The translations under genes and the position numbers were made by a program. 64,000 nucleotides of DNA from Bdellovibrionales bacterium (GTDB lineage Bacteria > Bdellovibrionota > Bdellovibrionia > Bdellovibrionales > UBA1609), in the NCBI GenBank assembly GCA_016714165.1, contig JADJNU010000002.1:186001-250000 (forward strand), in the 5' to 3' direction. This document shows, piece after piece, positions 55,859-64,000 of this stretch. Below the pieces are notes generated by a model. The model saw only the letters and a program-made list of their open reading frames with translations. It had not been told where the DNA came from and did no database searches. Position 1 is the stretch's first letter. Each line of letters starts with the position of its first letter.

Positions 55859-57754
55859 ATGCCGCAAAGCTGGATTCGAAATTACAGAGCGCGCGTTTTG
55901 CTCTGGGGTCGCTACATCTGGAGACGCAATGCTATTTGGACCCGAATCATCCTATCCCTTGCAATAGGAACGGCTTTTGTATTGCTCGACGAAAACTCCA
56001 ACTATGACCTCAGATTTCATATTCGCGGGATCCAAGAGATTCATCCTAAAATCGTTCTTCTGGAAATAGATCAAAATGAATGGATAGACTTTCACGGACG
56101 AAGTCGCAATCTCATTCGTCCATTAAAAGAAATCACTTCTCTGACCGACAGTTTTTTTTGGAACGAAAGATCCTGGCACAGACTTCTATCGAAGGTTCTT
56201 GCTTCTGATCCTCTTGCTGTTGGAGTGAGTTTTTATTTCGGTGAGAATCTCACCGAAACGAACCACAACCCCGCCGAGAAATCTGTGTTTTCAGATGACA
56301 GGGTCATCTGGTCAGCAAGTCAAGACAGCGAGGGACGAAACCTCTACCCCCCATTTTCGCAAAACTTTTCACAAGGCACAGGACTCAATCGACTTCGCGC
56401 TGACGAAGATGGGGTCATCAGACACTTTTCTTCAGCGCTAGTCCAAATACCTCATTTGACTCAACGTCTAGCTTCAAGACTTGCCTTAAGGCATTCAAGA
56501 TCAATCCAGTTTGTTGCAGGAGAAAATTACCTTATTAACTTTCAGGGGAAACCTGGTTCCTATCCCAGAGTTAGTTTTGGAGATATCATCAATGGTCGGG
56601 TCGCTCCGGAATTCTTTCGCGATAAAATAGTCATCATAGGGGGAAGCGACACAGAAGGTCACCTCTATAGAACCCCCGTCGGCGAACTCAATCGTTCCGA
56701 AATTATGGCCGAACTTGTTGACAACATATTCAACCATCGCTGGATCCAAAAACCGGCCAGGTCTTCACTCTTTATGTATCTGCTGCTCATATTGCTCGTA
56801 GCAATCTGGATACAATTTGCATACCCACAGTCGGTGGCCTTTGTGTTTACGGTTTGGCTCGGCACAACGACAACAGCCTTCTCCCTTTGGATTTTCGATA
56901 CCTTTTACATTTGGGTCCCTATCCAAGCAGTTCTTGTACAGTTAGGTGCAACCTACATTTCATTTCTGAGCTATCACTTGGCCGTTAAGGACAATTTAAA
57001 TTGGAGACTTGAACAGGAAAAAATCTATTTCACTCAAGTTGACCAAATGAAACACAATTTTATCAGTCTTTTTAGTCACGACTTGAAAACACCTATAGCT
57101 AAAATTCAAGCCATCTGTGACAGGCTCATAGCAACTCATCTCGACAGCACTCTTCGAAAAGACCTTGTCTCTCTGCGACTGGAGAGTGCAGAACTGCACA
57201 AATACATCGAAAAAATTCTTCAAATCTCTAGGGTTGAATCCACAGATTTTAAGTTGCGCAAAGAGGGATCAGATATAAACGAAATCATTCTTCAAGTTAT
57301 TGAACAATTGAAACCACTTGCTATTGAAAAATCTATTCGGCTTGATACTAAATTGGAACCAATGTTTTTGATTGAAATCGATAGTATTTTGATTCGTGAA
57401 GTGATAATCAACTTGGTCGAGAACGCCATTAAGTACACCCCCAGCGGTGGGACTGTGTTGATCTTTTCTCGGGAAGAGAATAACGTCGTGCAAATCATCG
57501 TCACCGATACTGGCGTGGGGATAGCGCCCTCCGAGCAAAGTAAGGTTTTCGGCAAGTTCGTCAGGGGTCAGCACCAGGAAATGCTCACAAAGGGAACTGG
57601 ACTTGGATTGTATTTGGTGAAGTATTTTATTGAACTCCATGGTGGTTCAATTCGCTTAGAGAGTGAACTGGGCAAAGGAACCTCGATTGAGTTTTCGCTC
57701 CCGGTCGAAAATTTAGATGAAAGTGAAATGTTGGGTTTAGAAACTCGTCATTAA
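55859..57754 (+). CDS. CHASE2-domain sensor histidine kinase
   Basis: A 631-residue membrane kinase. One N-terminal helix, a large periplasmic CHASE2 domain (NYDLRFHIRGIQEIHPKIVL through FFRDKIVIIGGSDTEGH), three C-terminal membrane helices, then HisKA (FISLFSHDLKTPIAKIQ, phospho-His) and HATPase (NLVENAIKYTPSGG, VTDTGVGIAP, GTGLGLYLVKYF). ATG 55859 is preferred to TTG 55841. It is directly followed by an NtrC-type regulator and is its probable partner. The ligand is unknown. Confidence 0.92.
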   Translation: MPQSWIRNYRARVLLWGRYIWRRNAIWTRIILSLAIGTAFVLLDENSNYDLRFHIRGIQEIHPKIVLLEIDQNEWIDFHGRSRNLIRPLKEITSLTDSFFWNERSWHRLLSKVLASDPLAVGVSFYFGENLTETNHNPAEKSVFSDDRVIWSASQDSEGRNLYPPFSQNFSQGTGLNRLRADEDGVIRHFSSALVQIPHLTQRLASRLALRHSRSIQFVAGENYLINFQGKPGSYPRVSFGDIINGRVAPEFFRDKIVIIGGSDTEGHLYRTPVGELNRSEIMAELVDNIFNHRWIQKPARSSLFMYLLLILLVAIWIQFAYPQSVAFVFTVWLGTTTTAFSLWIFDTFYIWVPIQAVLVQLGATYISFLSYHLAVKDNLNWRLEQEKIYFTQVDQMKHNFISLFSHDLKTPIAKIQAICDRLIATHLDSTLRKDLVSLRLESAELHKYIEKILQISRVESTDFKLRKEGSDINEIILQVIEQLKPLAIEKSIRLDTKLEPMFLIEIDSILIREVIINLVENAIKYTPSGGTVLIFSREENNVVQIIVTDTGVGIAPSEQSKVFGKFVRGQHQEMLTKGTGLGLYLVKYFIELHGGSIRLESELGKGTSIEFSLPVENLDESEMLGLETRH

Positions 57755-57769
57755 TTGAAGGAGAGAAAA

Positions 57770-59187
57770 GTGACAGATAACATAAGGGCATTGATCGTGG
57801 ATGATGAAGCTGAGCTTCGCAAAACCGTTGCTGGTATTCTTCAAGACTGTTTCAGTGAACTCAAAGTCAGCACTTCTGAGGCGAGCAATGGTCTTGAGGC
57901 CCTTGATAAGACGAGAGCTCAAGATTATGACCTCGTATTAATGGACGTGAGAATGCCTGCAATGGATGGTCTCACCGCATTGGCCGAGATCAAAAGGCAA
58001 GACCCGCGCACCTTTGTTGTCATAATGACAGCTCATAGCAATCTTCAAGATGCCGTCGAAGCTATTAAAAGTGGAGCTTATGATTATCTTGAAAAACCAG
58101 TTCAACCAGAAAAACTAAAGGAGTTGGTAAAGAAGGCCATTGAGGCACGTGAAATGGTTTCAAGTATTGCACTTTCTAATCCCATCTTTGACGATGATGT
58201 TGATAGCGAATTTGTTGGCCCCTCCGATAAGATGAGAGAAATTTTTGATCTCACAAGTCGTCTGAGTAAGGTAGATACAACAGTTCTTATTCGTGGAGAA
58301 AACGGCACTGGAAAAGAGCTTGTCGCGAGAGCTATTCATTACAATTCACCTCGCAAGCACGGTGAATTTGTGACCATCAACTGTGGAGCTATTCCCGAAA
58401 ATTTGATGGAGAGTGAACTTTTTGGTCACGAAAAGGGAGCCTTTACGGGAGCGATTGAAAGAACCATCGGCAAATTTCAGTTTGCAAATAAGGGTACAAT
58501 TTTTTTGGATGAAATCGGAGAATTAAAGCCCGACATGCAAGTGAAGCTTCTTCGCGTTTTACAAGATAGAAAATTCGTTCCCGTAGGCGGCACGAGAGAG
58601 ATTAGAACCAACGCAAGATTTATTGCTGCAACCAATCGAAACTTAGAAAAAATGATTGAAGAAGGTCGCTTTAGGGAAGATCTTTTTATCGCCTCAACGT
58701 CATGCCCCTATTTCTTCCGCCACTGAGAGATCGTATTGACGATCTTGAGGGACTGGTTGATTTTTTTATCCGTCGCTTTAATCGAACATTGCATCGCAAT
58801 ATCAAATCGATAGAGCCTGATGCTCTGGCTGCTCTCAAAGCTTATAAATGGCCAGGCAATATTCGAGAACTTGAGAACGTTATTGAGAGGGCTTTTATAA
58901 TTGAAAATGGGCCTTCAATCAGTCTACCTAGCCTCCCAGAATCAACTCGCAATTTGACGGAGTCGGCAGGAACCGGTGCGCAGCTTAATTTACCTAGCTA
59001 CTATTCCGGTCCTTTGGATTTCGATCGCTTCAAGGAAAAATCTGAAAGGGAGTTTATTATTGCGGCACTCTCAGCGAATAGCGGAAGAATCAACAAAACA
59101 GTCGCGCAGGCCAACATTCCTAAAAATACTCTCCTACGTAAGATCAAAAAATATGGAATCAATGTCAGAGAACTTGGACGAGACTAG
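57770..59187 (+). CDS. NtrC-family sigma-54 response regulator (one-base frame break)
   Basis: Partner of the CHASE2 kinase. GTG 57770 follows AAGGAG at good spacing, 16 bases after the kinase stop. Receiver (RALIVDDEAELRKTV, LVLMDVRMPAMDGL), AAA+ (Walker A GENGTGKE, GAFTGA, IFLDEIGELKPDMQ), and a Fis-type DNA-binding end (TVAQANIPKNTLLRKIKKYG) give about 473 residues. The frame is lost in a T run at 58683-58687 after REDLF; adding one T restores YRLNVMPLFLPPLRDR. The canonical GAFTGA shows it should work with sigma-54. The same type of break is seen in pilR. Confidence 0.92.
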
Positions 59188-59207
59188 ATCCATAGACCCG
59201 ACATCGG

Positions 59208-59228
59208 ATTGGCTCGCCCTTAGCCAAT
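59208..59228 (+). terminator. Weak hairpin after the NtrC-type gene
   Basis: ATTGGCT (59208-59214) pairs with AGCCAAT (59222-59228) around a 7-base loop, 20 bases past the stop. No real T run follows, so termination is uncertain. Confidence 0.35.
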
Positions 59229-59358
59229 TCGTCTTTCGTCTGACCGACCGAAGACTGCGGCTCATCCTTAGTCCTGAACTTTTACCTGCGAAGGTCCTGA
59301 AAACCTCGACGAAAATACAGAACTGACTGGACAAAGCTCCTGATTTCCTCGTCCCGAC

Positions 59359-59385
59359 TTAAGCTTGTGCTCGACCGGCCGAAAG
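59359..59385 (+). promoter_or_regulatory. Candidate sigma-28 (FliA) promoter for flagellin
   Basis: TTAAGCTT (59359-59366), an 11-base spacer and GCCGAAAG (59378-59385) resemble the FliA consensus TAAAGTTT-N11-GCCGATAA, with six of eight -10 bases matching. It is 180 bases upstream of the flagellin start. Confidence 0.45.
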
Positions 59386-59566
59386 AGTAGCTGTCACGAA
59401 GACAAGACCCCGACTAGATCACTGGACTCTCTGAGCTCTGGTGGACTTTTTCGAGTTCGAATCTGAGTGGCAGAGGGTCACACAAACAAAAATTTTGATG
59501 AGTGCTTCTGCACAGTGATGGTCACTGTGAAGGGCACTTATCACGCAAAACCGCAAGGAGAATACC

Positions 59567-60400
59567 ATGGGTATCAGGGTCGCCACCAATATCGCCGCAA
59601 TCAACGCGCAAAGATCAATGGCTTCTAGCCAACGAAGCATGCAAACTAGCTACGCTCAATTGAGTAGTGGTAGCCGAATCACCAAAGCAGCAGACGATGC
59701 AGCTGGCCTATCTATATCTGAGACTTTAAAGTCAACCATTCGTGGATACAGTCAAGCTCAGCGCAACGCAAACGATGGAATTTCGATGATTCAGGTCGCA
59801 GAGGGTGGCCTTGGAGAAGTGAGCAACATATTGACTCGCCTGAGAGAGCTGGGAGTTCAGGCCGCCTCCGACACCGTCGGCGATCAAGAGAGAAAATTTG
59901 TCAATATGGAAGTTCAACAGCTCAAATCTGAGATCCAACGTATCGCCGAATCAAATCGATTTGGAGACGCGAAATTGCTTGATGGATCAGGATCTGAATA
60001 TGCATTTCAAATTGATGTGAATAACAATGACTTTCAAGATCGAATTGCCTTTGACGCCTCCAAACAGAACGCAACCCTTGAATCTCTCGGTATCGACAAC
60101 TTCGACTTTTCGGATAAAGTCGATGCCCGCGAAGCACTCAGTGTTCTTGAGGCAGCCCAAAGAAACGTAAACGGAATGAGAGCCAATCTTGGCGCCATAC
60201 AAAACCGTTTGGTCTCCACAAGTGATAATCTTGGTGTCGCTATCGAGAATTTCTCAGCTGCCAACAGTCGGATTCGTGATACTGACATGGCAACATCATC
60301 CGCGGAATTGACCAGAAACAGTGTGCTATTGAACGCTTCAATTGGAGTTCTGGCACAAGCCAATCAAACTCCAACCGCGGCTTTGAGACTTCTTCAATAA
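59567..60400 (+). CDS. fliC: Flagellin
   Basis: A 277-residue filament protein with intact D0/D1 ends: MGIRVATNIAAINAQRSM, SSGSRITKAADDAAGLSISE, RNANDGISMIQVAEGGLGEV at the N-terminus and NFSAANSRIRDTDMATSSAE through ANQTPTAALRLLQ at the C-terminus. The variable D2/D3 part is very short, as in Bdellovibrio flagellins. AAGGAG lies at good distance before the ATG. Only one copy occurs here; relatives have several. Confidence 0.96.
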   Translation: MGIRVATNIAAINAQRSMASSQRSMQTSYAQLSSGSRITKAADDAAGLSISETLKSTIRGYSQAQRNANDGISMIQVAEGGLGEVSNILTRLRELGVQAASDTVGDQERKFVNMEVQQLKSEIQRIAESNRFGDAKLLDGSGSEYAFQIDVNNNDFQDRIAFDASKQNATLESLGIDNFDFSDKVDAREALSVLEAAQRNVNGMRANLGAIQNRLVSTSDNLGVAIENFSAANSRIRDTDMATSSAELTRNSVLLNASIGVLAQANQTPTAALRLLQ

Positions 60401-60450
60401 ATGAAGCGGAACCAGACGTGAAAAATATTTGAATATAGCAGTTGACCCAT

Positions 60451-60476
60451 GGGGTGGGAAGGCGATCTCCCACCCC
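60451..60476. terminator. Bidirectional terminator between flagellin and GT9 gene
   Basis: A 9-bp GC-rich stem, GGGGTGGGA (60451-60459) with TCCCACCCC (60468-60476), around an 8-base loop, placed between converging genes. The T run after it is weak. Confidence 0.7.
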
Positions 60477-60503
60477 AATCTTATCGGACTCAGCCTCTGG
60501 GCC

Positions 60504-61679
60504 TCAAGATTTCTTGATGAGACCCATTTTTTCTATCGCTGCCAGCACGTGCTGAGACTTGATCCGCTCCATGCATTCGTGAGTGCCTAAAGGACAGACC
60601 CGAGCCCCATGCTTTCCACAGGGTCGGCACTTGAGATCTTCTTGAACAACCTGTGCACGATCACTCCAAGGTCTGTAGCCCAACTTCAAGGTCGTCGGGC
60701 CAAACTGCGTAATGACGGGAATCGAGGCGCAAACCGCCAAATGAGATGCCCCACTGTCGTTTCCAACAAAAAAAGCCGACTGTGTCATAAGAGCAAATGT
60801 GCTAAATAGGCTCGTTCGTCCGGCCCAGTTTTTTGCTGAAGGAACGGCAAGGGATATTTGCTCGCAAAGATCTCTTTCTTGCTTTGATCCCGTCAAAACG
60901 ATCCCAAAATTTTGCTTTGTCAGCTCTTTTATCAAATCTGAATACCCCGCAAGGGTCCATCGCTTCGTGGGCCAAACGCTACCTGGTGCCATCACCACAT
61001 ATTTTTGACTGTCTAAACCCAATTGGCTTCGCTGGGATCGCGCCTCCGCAGCAACTTTATCCCTTACCGCTAGACTAAGAACTCCTTCGTCCATGAGATC
61101 CATTGATGCCCATACGGGAATGGCAGGAGTTTGAGTAGAATCCCAGGAACTCAGAGTGGTTGGATTTTCAAATTGTTTTAAATCCGCTATTTGGAAAGCT
61201 AAATCTTGATCATCGCCCGCAAGCAAAGTTAGCTGTCTCAATACTTCAGGAAGCTGCAGAGGACGCTTCACTCGAAGATCAAAAAATCCAGAATTCCACC
61301 AATGTGAAAAACCAACGCGCTTTTGGGCATTGATTCGTCTCACGACGAGCGCACTCCGAACAGATTCATGAACACACCAAACGCGGTCATATCGTTCGGA
61401 CAAAAGACCTTTCAATAGGCGACGGTAGGAAACATTCCCTTCGCTCTTATCAACTTCGAAGACCCGATCAACAAGACTCAATTCAATGAAAAACGATCCA
61501 AATCCCTTTCGACATACCAAATGGATTGGCACCTCTGGATTTCTTTTGCGCAAATGCAGAATCAAAGGGATGGAGAGAAGGAGGTCTCCAATAAATGCTG
61601 TCTGATAGACGAGTTGTGCCAAATCTTTCCCTCTTGGACTCCGGCAATAATTTGCCGCAAGTCGACCTGATCGTAGCAC
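60504..61679 (-). CDS. Glycosyltransferase family 9 (heptosyltransferase-type)
   Basis: LPS core heptosyltransferase-like enzyme. LVYQTAFIGDLLLSIPLI is the usual N-terminal motif; VVMAPGSVWPTKRW and FVGNDSGASHLAVCASIPVI with ITQFGPT form the nucleotide-sugar domain. The frame opens at 61679, but a TTG at 61622 directly before AQLVYQTAF fits the family start better; even so it overlaps the upstream GT9 gene by about 60 bases. C-terminal cysteines (CRPCGKHGARVCPLGTHEC) are common in this group. Acceptor sugar unknown. Confidence 0.85.
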   Translation of the reverse strand: MLRSGRLAANYCRSPRGKDLAQLVYQTAFIGDLLLSIPLILHLRKRNPEVPIHLVCRKGFGSFFIELSLVDRVFEVDKSEGNVSYRRLLKGLLSERYDRVWCVHESVRSALVVRRINAQKRVGFSHWWNSGFFDLRVKRPLQLPEVLRQLTLLAGDDQDLAFQIADLKQFENPTTLSSWDSTQTPAIPVWASMDLMDEGVLSLAVRDKVAAEARSQRSQLGLDSQKYVVMAPGSVWPTKRWTLAGYSDLIKELTKQNFGIVLTGSKQERDLCEQISLAVPSAKNWAGRTSLFSTFALMTQSAFFVGNDSGASHLAVCASIPVITQFGPTTLKLGYRPWSDRAQVVQEDLKCRPCGKHGARVCPLGTHECMERIKSQHVLAAIEKMGLIKKS

Positions 61680-62719
61680 ATATTCTGATTATGACAACTT
61701 CGACGCCAGCATGGTCCGCAGGGAACATCAGCCAATACTGCGACTCCTCTGTCATAGAAATCAATTTCGTGAGAACAGGTGGGACCGAACCACGCGACGA
61801 CCCACTTTCTCAATCCAATTCCCATGTGCATGCCCAAACTATCTCCGGTGACGACTATATCACAAGCCGCTACGTTGACCAGTCCATGACGTAACCCCTC
61901 CTGTGTAGGAGACTGAATCACGGGAAGCCCCTTTCCAATTTCCAGATTTCGCGCGGCATCCTCAATGCCTCCAAGAAGGACTATGCGAATTCCATCTAAG
62001 AAAGAAAGATCACGAATCAATTCACGATGCTTTTCTATTGTCATTTTCTTATAAGGAATTGCCTGACTGCATCCCGTGTTAATTCCAATCAAAGTGTATC
62101 CTTCTCCACCCCACTCTTTCCGACGATTTTGAGAGAGTGCTTTTTCAGACTCACTTAGCTCAATGACGTAAGGATCCCTGACGAATGGGCCGAGCTCCAA
62201 ACTCTCGATAAGCAGCTGAGTCTCAGGCTTTTTATTTTTGAAGAATTTCAAATGGTTATCCAATCCTATGCGCCAAAGCTCATCGGCGGCCGGTGTCGCT
62301 GGTAAAATAGCCCCCGTTTTGGAATCCGCAACAAAACCAAAAGCCTTTTCGAAATGAGTTTGTTTAGTTACCCCTATGGCCTTCAGTGATTTATCAACGA
62401 CGAAACAAAAATCGAATTCCCTCGATGAGAGTTCCAGCAGGTCGTTGGGATGGGTCGTGAGAATTCGATCAATGTATGGATTGTTTTCCAAAAGTTTATC
62501 TGCAGGAGACTGGGTGACCCATGTGATGTGGCTCAATGGATATTTGCGCTTCATCGCCAAAAGAATCGATGTCGCCCTCAAAACAGCTCCGAGAGCCTCC
62601 AAATGAACGATAAGGATTCGCTCGTTGACTTGTCGATAATCCGCGCAATGAGAATCACAGGGACCAGGATATTGGCAAGGCTTATACCCTGTGAATCGCC
62701 CACAATCTGACTGTACCAC
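61562..62719 (-). CDS. Glycosyltransferase family 9 with Cys-rich N-terminus
   Basis: A 385-residue GT9 enzyme. The N-terminus has a cysteine group (DCGRFTGYKPCQYPGPCDSHC) ahead of RILIVHLEALGAVLRATSIL, a layout seen in some heptosyltransferase-like proteins and possibly zinc-binding. Later YTLIGINTGCSQAIPYKKM and IVVTGDSLGMHMGIGLRKWV with WFGPTCSHEID form the catalytic domain, and CGPCWRRSC closes it. It overlaps the following GT9 gene, so both are co-expressed and may act in sequence on LPS core. Confidence 0.85.
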   Translation of the reverse strand: MVQSDCGRFTGYKPCQYPGPCDSHCADYRQVNERILIVHLEALGAVLRATSILLAMKRKYPLSHITWVTQSPADKLLENNPYIDRILTTHPNDLLELSSREFDFCFVVDKSLKAIGVTKQTHFEKAFGFVADSKTGAILPATPAADELWRIGLDNHLKFFKNKKPETQLLIESLELGPFVRDPYVIELSESEKALSQNRRKEWGGEGYTLIGINTGCSQAIPYKKMTIEKHRELIRDLSFLDGIRIVLLGGIEDAARNLEIGKGLPVIQSPTQEGLRHGLVNVAACDIVVTGDSLGMHMGIGLRKWVVAWFGPTCSHEIDFYDRGVAVLADVPCGPCWRRSCHNQNMCYDQVDLRQIIAGVQEGKIWHNSSIRQHLLETSFSPSL

Positions 62720-62808
62720 TGGATCATTATAAGCTTGATCACCCGTTTAATTCACGACACAAGAAGCGAAAACAAGCCTATGGTTGAGAAAATATCAACT
62801 CTGCAGCT

Positions 62809-63759
62809 CTAAAGGCTAGGTTGAAGACTTTGAAGAGACCCCACCAAAGTACCAATTTTAATCTTACTCTCTATTCGAACGGGAAATTTTCGATCGTCCT
62901 TCGTGAGCCAAATAAAAACATCCCCAGTCTTTTGAAACACACCATCTTGTTCAAATTCAATTTTCAGGACTGAGGTTTGGATATCTTTTTCCTTAAATTC
63001 AATGGATTCTTCCCTCACAACTTCTGCACGGAATAAGATATTCTTTCCAGAATCGGCAATCTTGAAAGTTATGATCTTTCCCTGCTTCAAGCTGAAAGTC
63101 CTCAGGTAAAAGATTGCACTCAAGACATTTTGAGAATAGGGCTCTATTTTCCATGAAATTTTCTTGTTCTCTTCTCCCTGATCGCTGGTAACTCGCTTCT
63201 CCCAGAAATCTGCTTCGAGTTTGGCAAAATCATAAACAGATCTACTTTCCTTAATCTGCTTTGACTCTTTTAAATGAACAGCAAGATTGTAAGGAGTCAA
63301 TTCCTCGTAGTCTAAAAATGTTTCGGCCCAATCATCGACTGCGTAGATACGATCAAATAAACTATGGCTCTTAATCCGCATTAAAAAGTGATAAGCTTTT
63401 CTGCCATTGACCTCAACCAATGGGCGGGACTCCAGGGAAAGCTCGCCAGCTCTCATTCTGAAATAGCTCACTGAAAGAACAATTTTCTCTCCCTGTACGA
63501 AGGGATCAACAAGAGGTCCCTTGGACCCTTTTGCCAAACTTGCTTCTGCAGACTGAACCGACCCCTGTGATACCGGGGCTAAGTCACTCACGGGCTTAGT
63601 TTGAGGAATTTCCTTAACTCGAATCATTTTATCGTATTCTTCATTGATCTCTAGCTTTTCTACCTGTTTATATTGAAGTACGCCCGACGCACACGAGAAG
63701 AGAAGGCAAAGTAAATAAAAAAGGAGTCCCCTGTGGACGATTCTTTTAGATTTACCCAA
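62809..63759 (-). CDS. DUF3108 lipoprotein
   Basis: A 316-residue lipoprotein (signal GLLFYLLCLLFSCASG, lipobox Cys). The mature part matches DUF3108: GEKIVLSVSYFRMRAGELSL, KAYHFLMRIKSHSLFDRIYAVDDWAETF, a long strand-rich region, and GDVFIWLTKDDRKFPVRIESK with KIGTLVGSL. Proteins of this family are periplasmic and of unknown function. It lies just downstream of the lipid A acyltransferase gene, an envelope context. Confidence 0.82.
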   Translation of the reverse strand: MGKSKRIVHRGLLFYLLCLLFSCASGVLQYKQVEKLEINEEYDKMIRVKEIPQTKPVSDLAPVSQGSVQSAEASLAKGSKGPLVDPFVQGEKIVLSVSYFRMRAGELSLESRPLVEVNGRKAYHFLMRIKSHSLFDRIYAVDDWAETFLDYEELTPYNLAVHLKESKQIKESRSVYDFAKLEADFWEKRVTSDQGEENKKISWKIEPYSQNVLSAIFYLRTFSLKQGKIITFKIADSGKNILFRAEVVREESIEFKEKDIQTSVLKIEFEQDGVFQKTGDVFIWLTKDDRKFPVRIESKIKIGTLVGSLQSLQPSL

Positions 63760-63777
63760 ATCAGGGCCCTCCGATTA

Positions 63778-64000
63778 CTAGTGGGTGAACTTCTTCCATC
63801 GGCGATGAACCCACATCCATTGGTCCGGATGCAGCCTCACAATTTCCTCTATCTTATCATTAAACTTCTGAGTCATGTGTACAAGAGTGGACTCTTTGTT
63901 TTCCTGCTCTTCCCAGATTAATTCGTCCTCAATCATGATAATTCCTCGACCGTCGTCCTGCCTGTAAATATAAATGGGCAGGATTGGAGAATGAGTTTTT
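63778..64000 (-). CDS. Lipid A lauroyl/myristoyl acyltransferase, C-terminal part
   Basis: Cut by the window edge; translated by hand. The last 73 residues read PILPIYIYRQDDGRGIIMIE and end TLVHMTQKFNDKIEEIVRLH, then PDQWMWVHRRWKKFTH and stop. The IR/VRLHPDQWMWVHRRWK ending is characteristic of LpxL/LpxM (HtrB) acyltransferases, inner-membrane enzymes that add secondary acyl chains to lipid A. Which chain cannot be told from this fragment. Confidence 0.88.
   Translation of the reverse strand, partial: KTHSPILPIYIYRQDDGRGIIMIEDELIWEEQENKESTLVHMTQKFNDKIEEIVRLHPDQWMWVHRRWKKFTH

Larger units (their letters stand above)
59188..59566. other. Intergenic region before flagellin gene
   Basis: No coding gene seen. 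It holds a small hairpin after the regulator gene (59208-59228) and a candidate sigma-28 promoter (59359-59385). A GG-N10-GC pair at about 59535-59548 is too close to the start codon to be a working sigma-54 promoter. The flagellin leader would be about 175 bases long. Confidence 0.55.

Noticed and set aside
59535..59548. GG-N10-GC pair resembling a sigma-54 promoter before flagellin
   Set aside because: A start from it would fall at the ribosome site itself; the -24 and -12 boxes also match poorly.
1..64000. CRISPR arrays
   Set aside because: The only regular repeats are coding tandem repeats without spacers; no cas-like gene is present.

Overview
This window reads as a chromosome segment of a predatory or predator-related Gram-negative bacterium of the Bdellovibrio lineage (Bdellovibrionota). 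The evidence is a type IV pilus motor operon (pilB, pilT, pilC, pilS, pilR in that order), a short 277-residue flagellin, many outer-membrane barrel and lipoprotein genes, several NtrC-type regulators, an RqcH/NFACT gene and lipid A/LPS genes. The assignment is inferred from gene content and style; no rRNA is present.

Layout. 1-13.2 kb: one long minus-strand molybdenum operon. Read 5' to 3' it holds two unassigned genes, a Tat-exported type II DMSO-reductase-family enzyme (alpha, Fe-S beta, heme-b gamma), its chaperone, a possible structured RNA leader, then moaA, a moaC-mogA fusion, a MOT1-like molybdate transporter, moeA, moaD, moaE and mobA (cut by the window edge). It appears to be a self-contained unit for importing molybdate, making the cofactor and building one periplasmic respiratory enzyme. 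13.2-16.0 kb: an 80-bp direct repeat brackets an IS1-like insertion sequence with terminal inverted repeats, a 122-bp palindromic element and a cation/proton antiporter gene. 16-20.3 kb: envelope proteins, a DUF429 protein and a GHMP kinase. 20.3-25.1 kb: a gldA/gldF/gldG/DUF4340 ABC locus whose gldG has three frame breaks and whose DUF4340 gene has an in-frame TGA. 25.2-32.3 kb: RqcH, repeat-rich lipoproteins, and an ECF sigma operon with small acidic leucine-rich proteins and a DUF3106-like protein.

32.4-37.6 kb: a metalloprotease/propeller/Omp85-like fusion, a barrel and a secreted unknown. 37.6-46.5 kb: a probable old island between a tRNA-Arg(CCT) gene and a decayed copy of the same tRNA 3' end. 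It carries an M48 protease ORF and an ABC1/UbiB-like kinase ORF in one frame separated by a single TAG, an exported PD-(D/E)XK-like protein, a LOG-family enzyme and unknowns. 46.6-53.8 kb: pilus motor and PilSR. 53.9-55.8 kb: an AroE-like protein lacking catalytic residues, and ribF. 55.8-60.5 kb: a CHASE2 histidine kinase, an NtrC-type regulator and flagellin with a candidate sigma-28 promoter. 60.5-64 kb: two GT9 (heptosyltransferase-type) genes, a DUF3108 lipoprotein and the end of a lipid A acyltransferase.

A caution runs through the window. pilC, pilR, the second NtrC gene, gldG and the molybdoenzyme alpha gene each contain one or more single-base losses or gains in short homopolymers that break otherwise conserved proteins. 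That pattern looks more like residual assembly indels than biology, so every frameshift claim here needs the raw reads.
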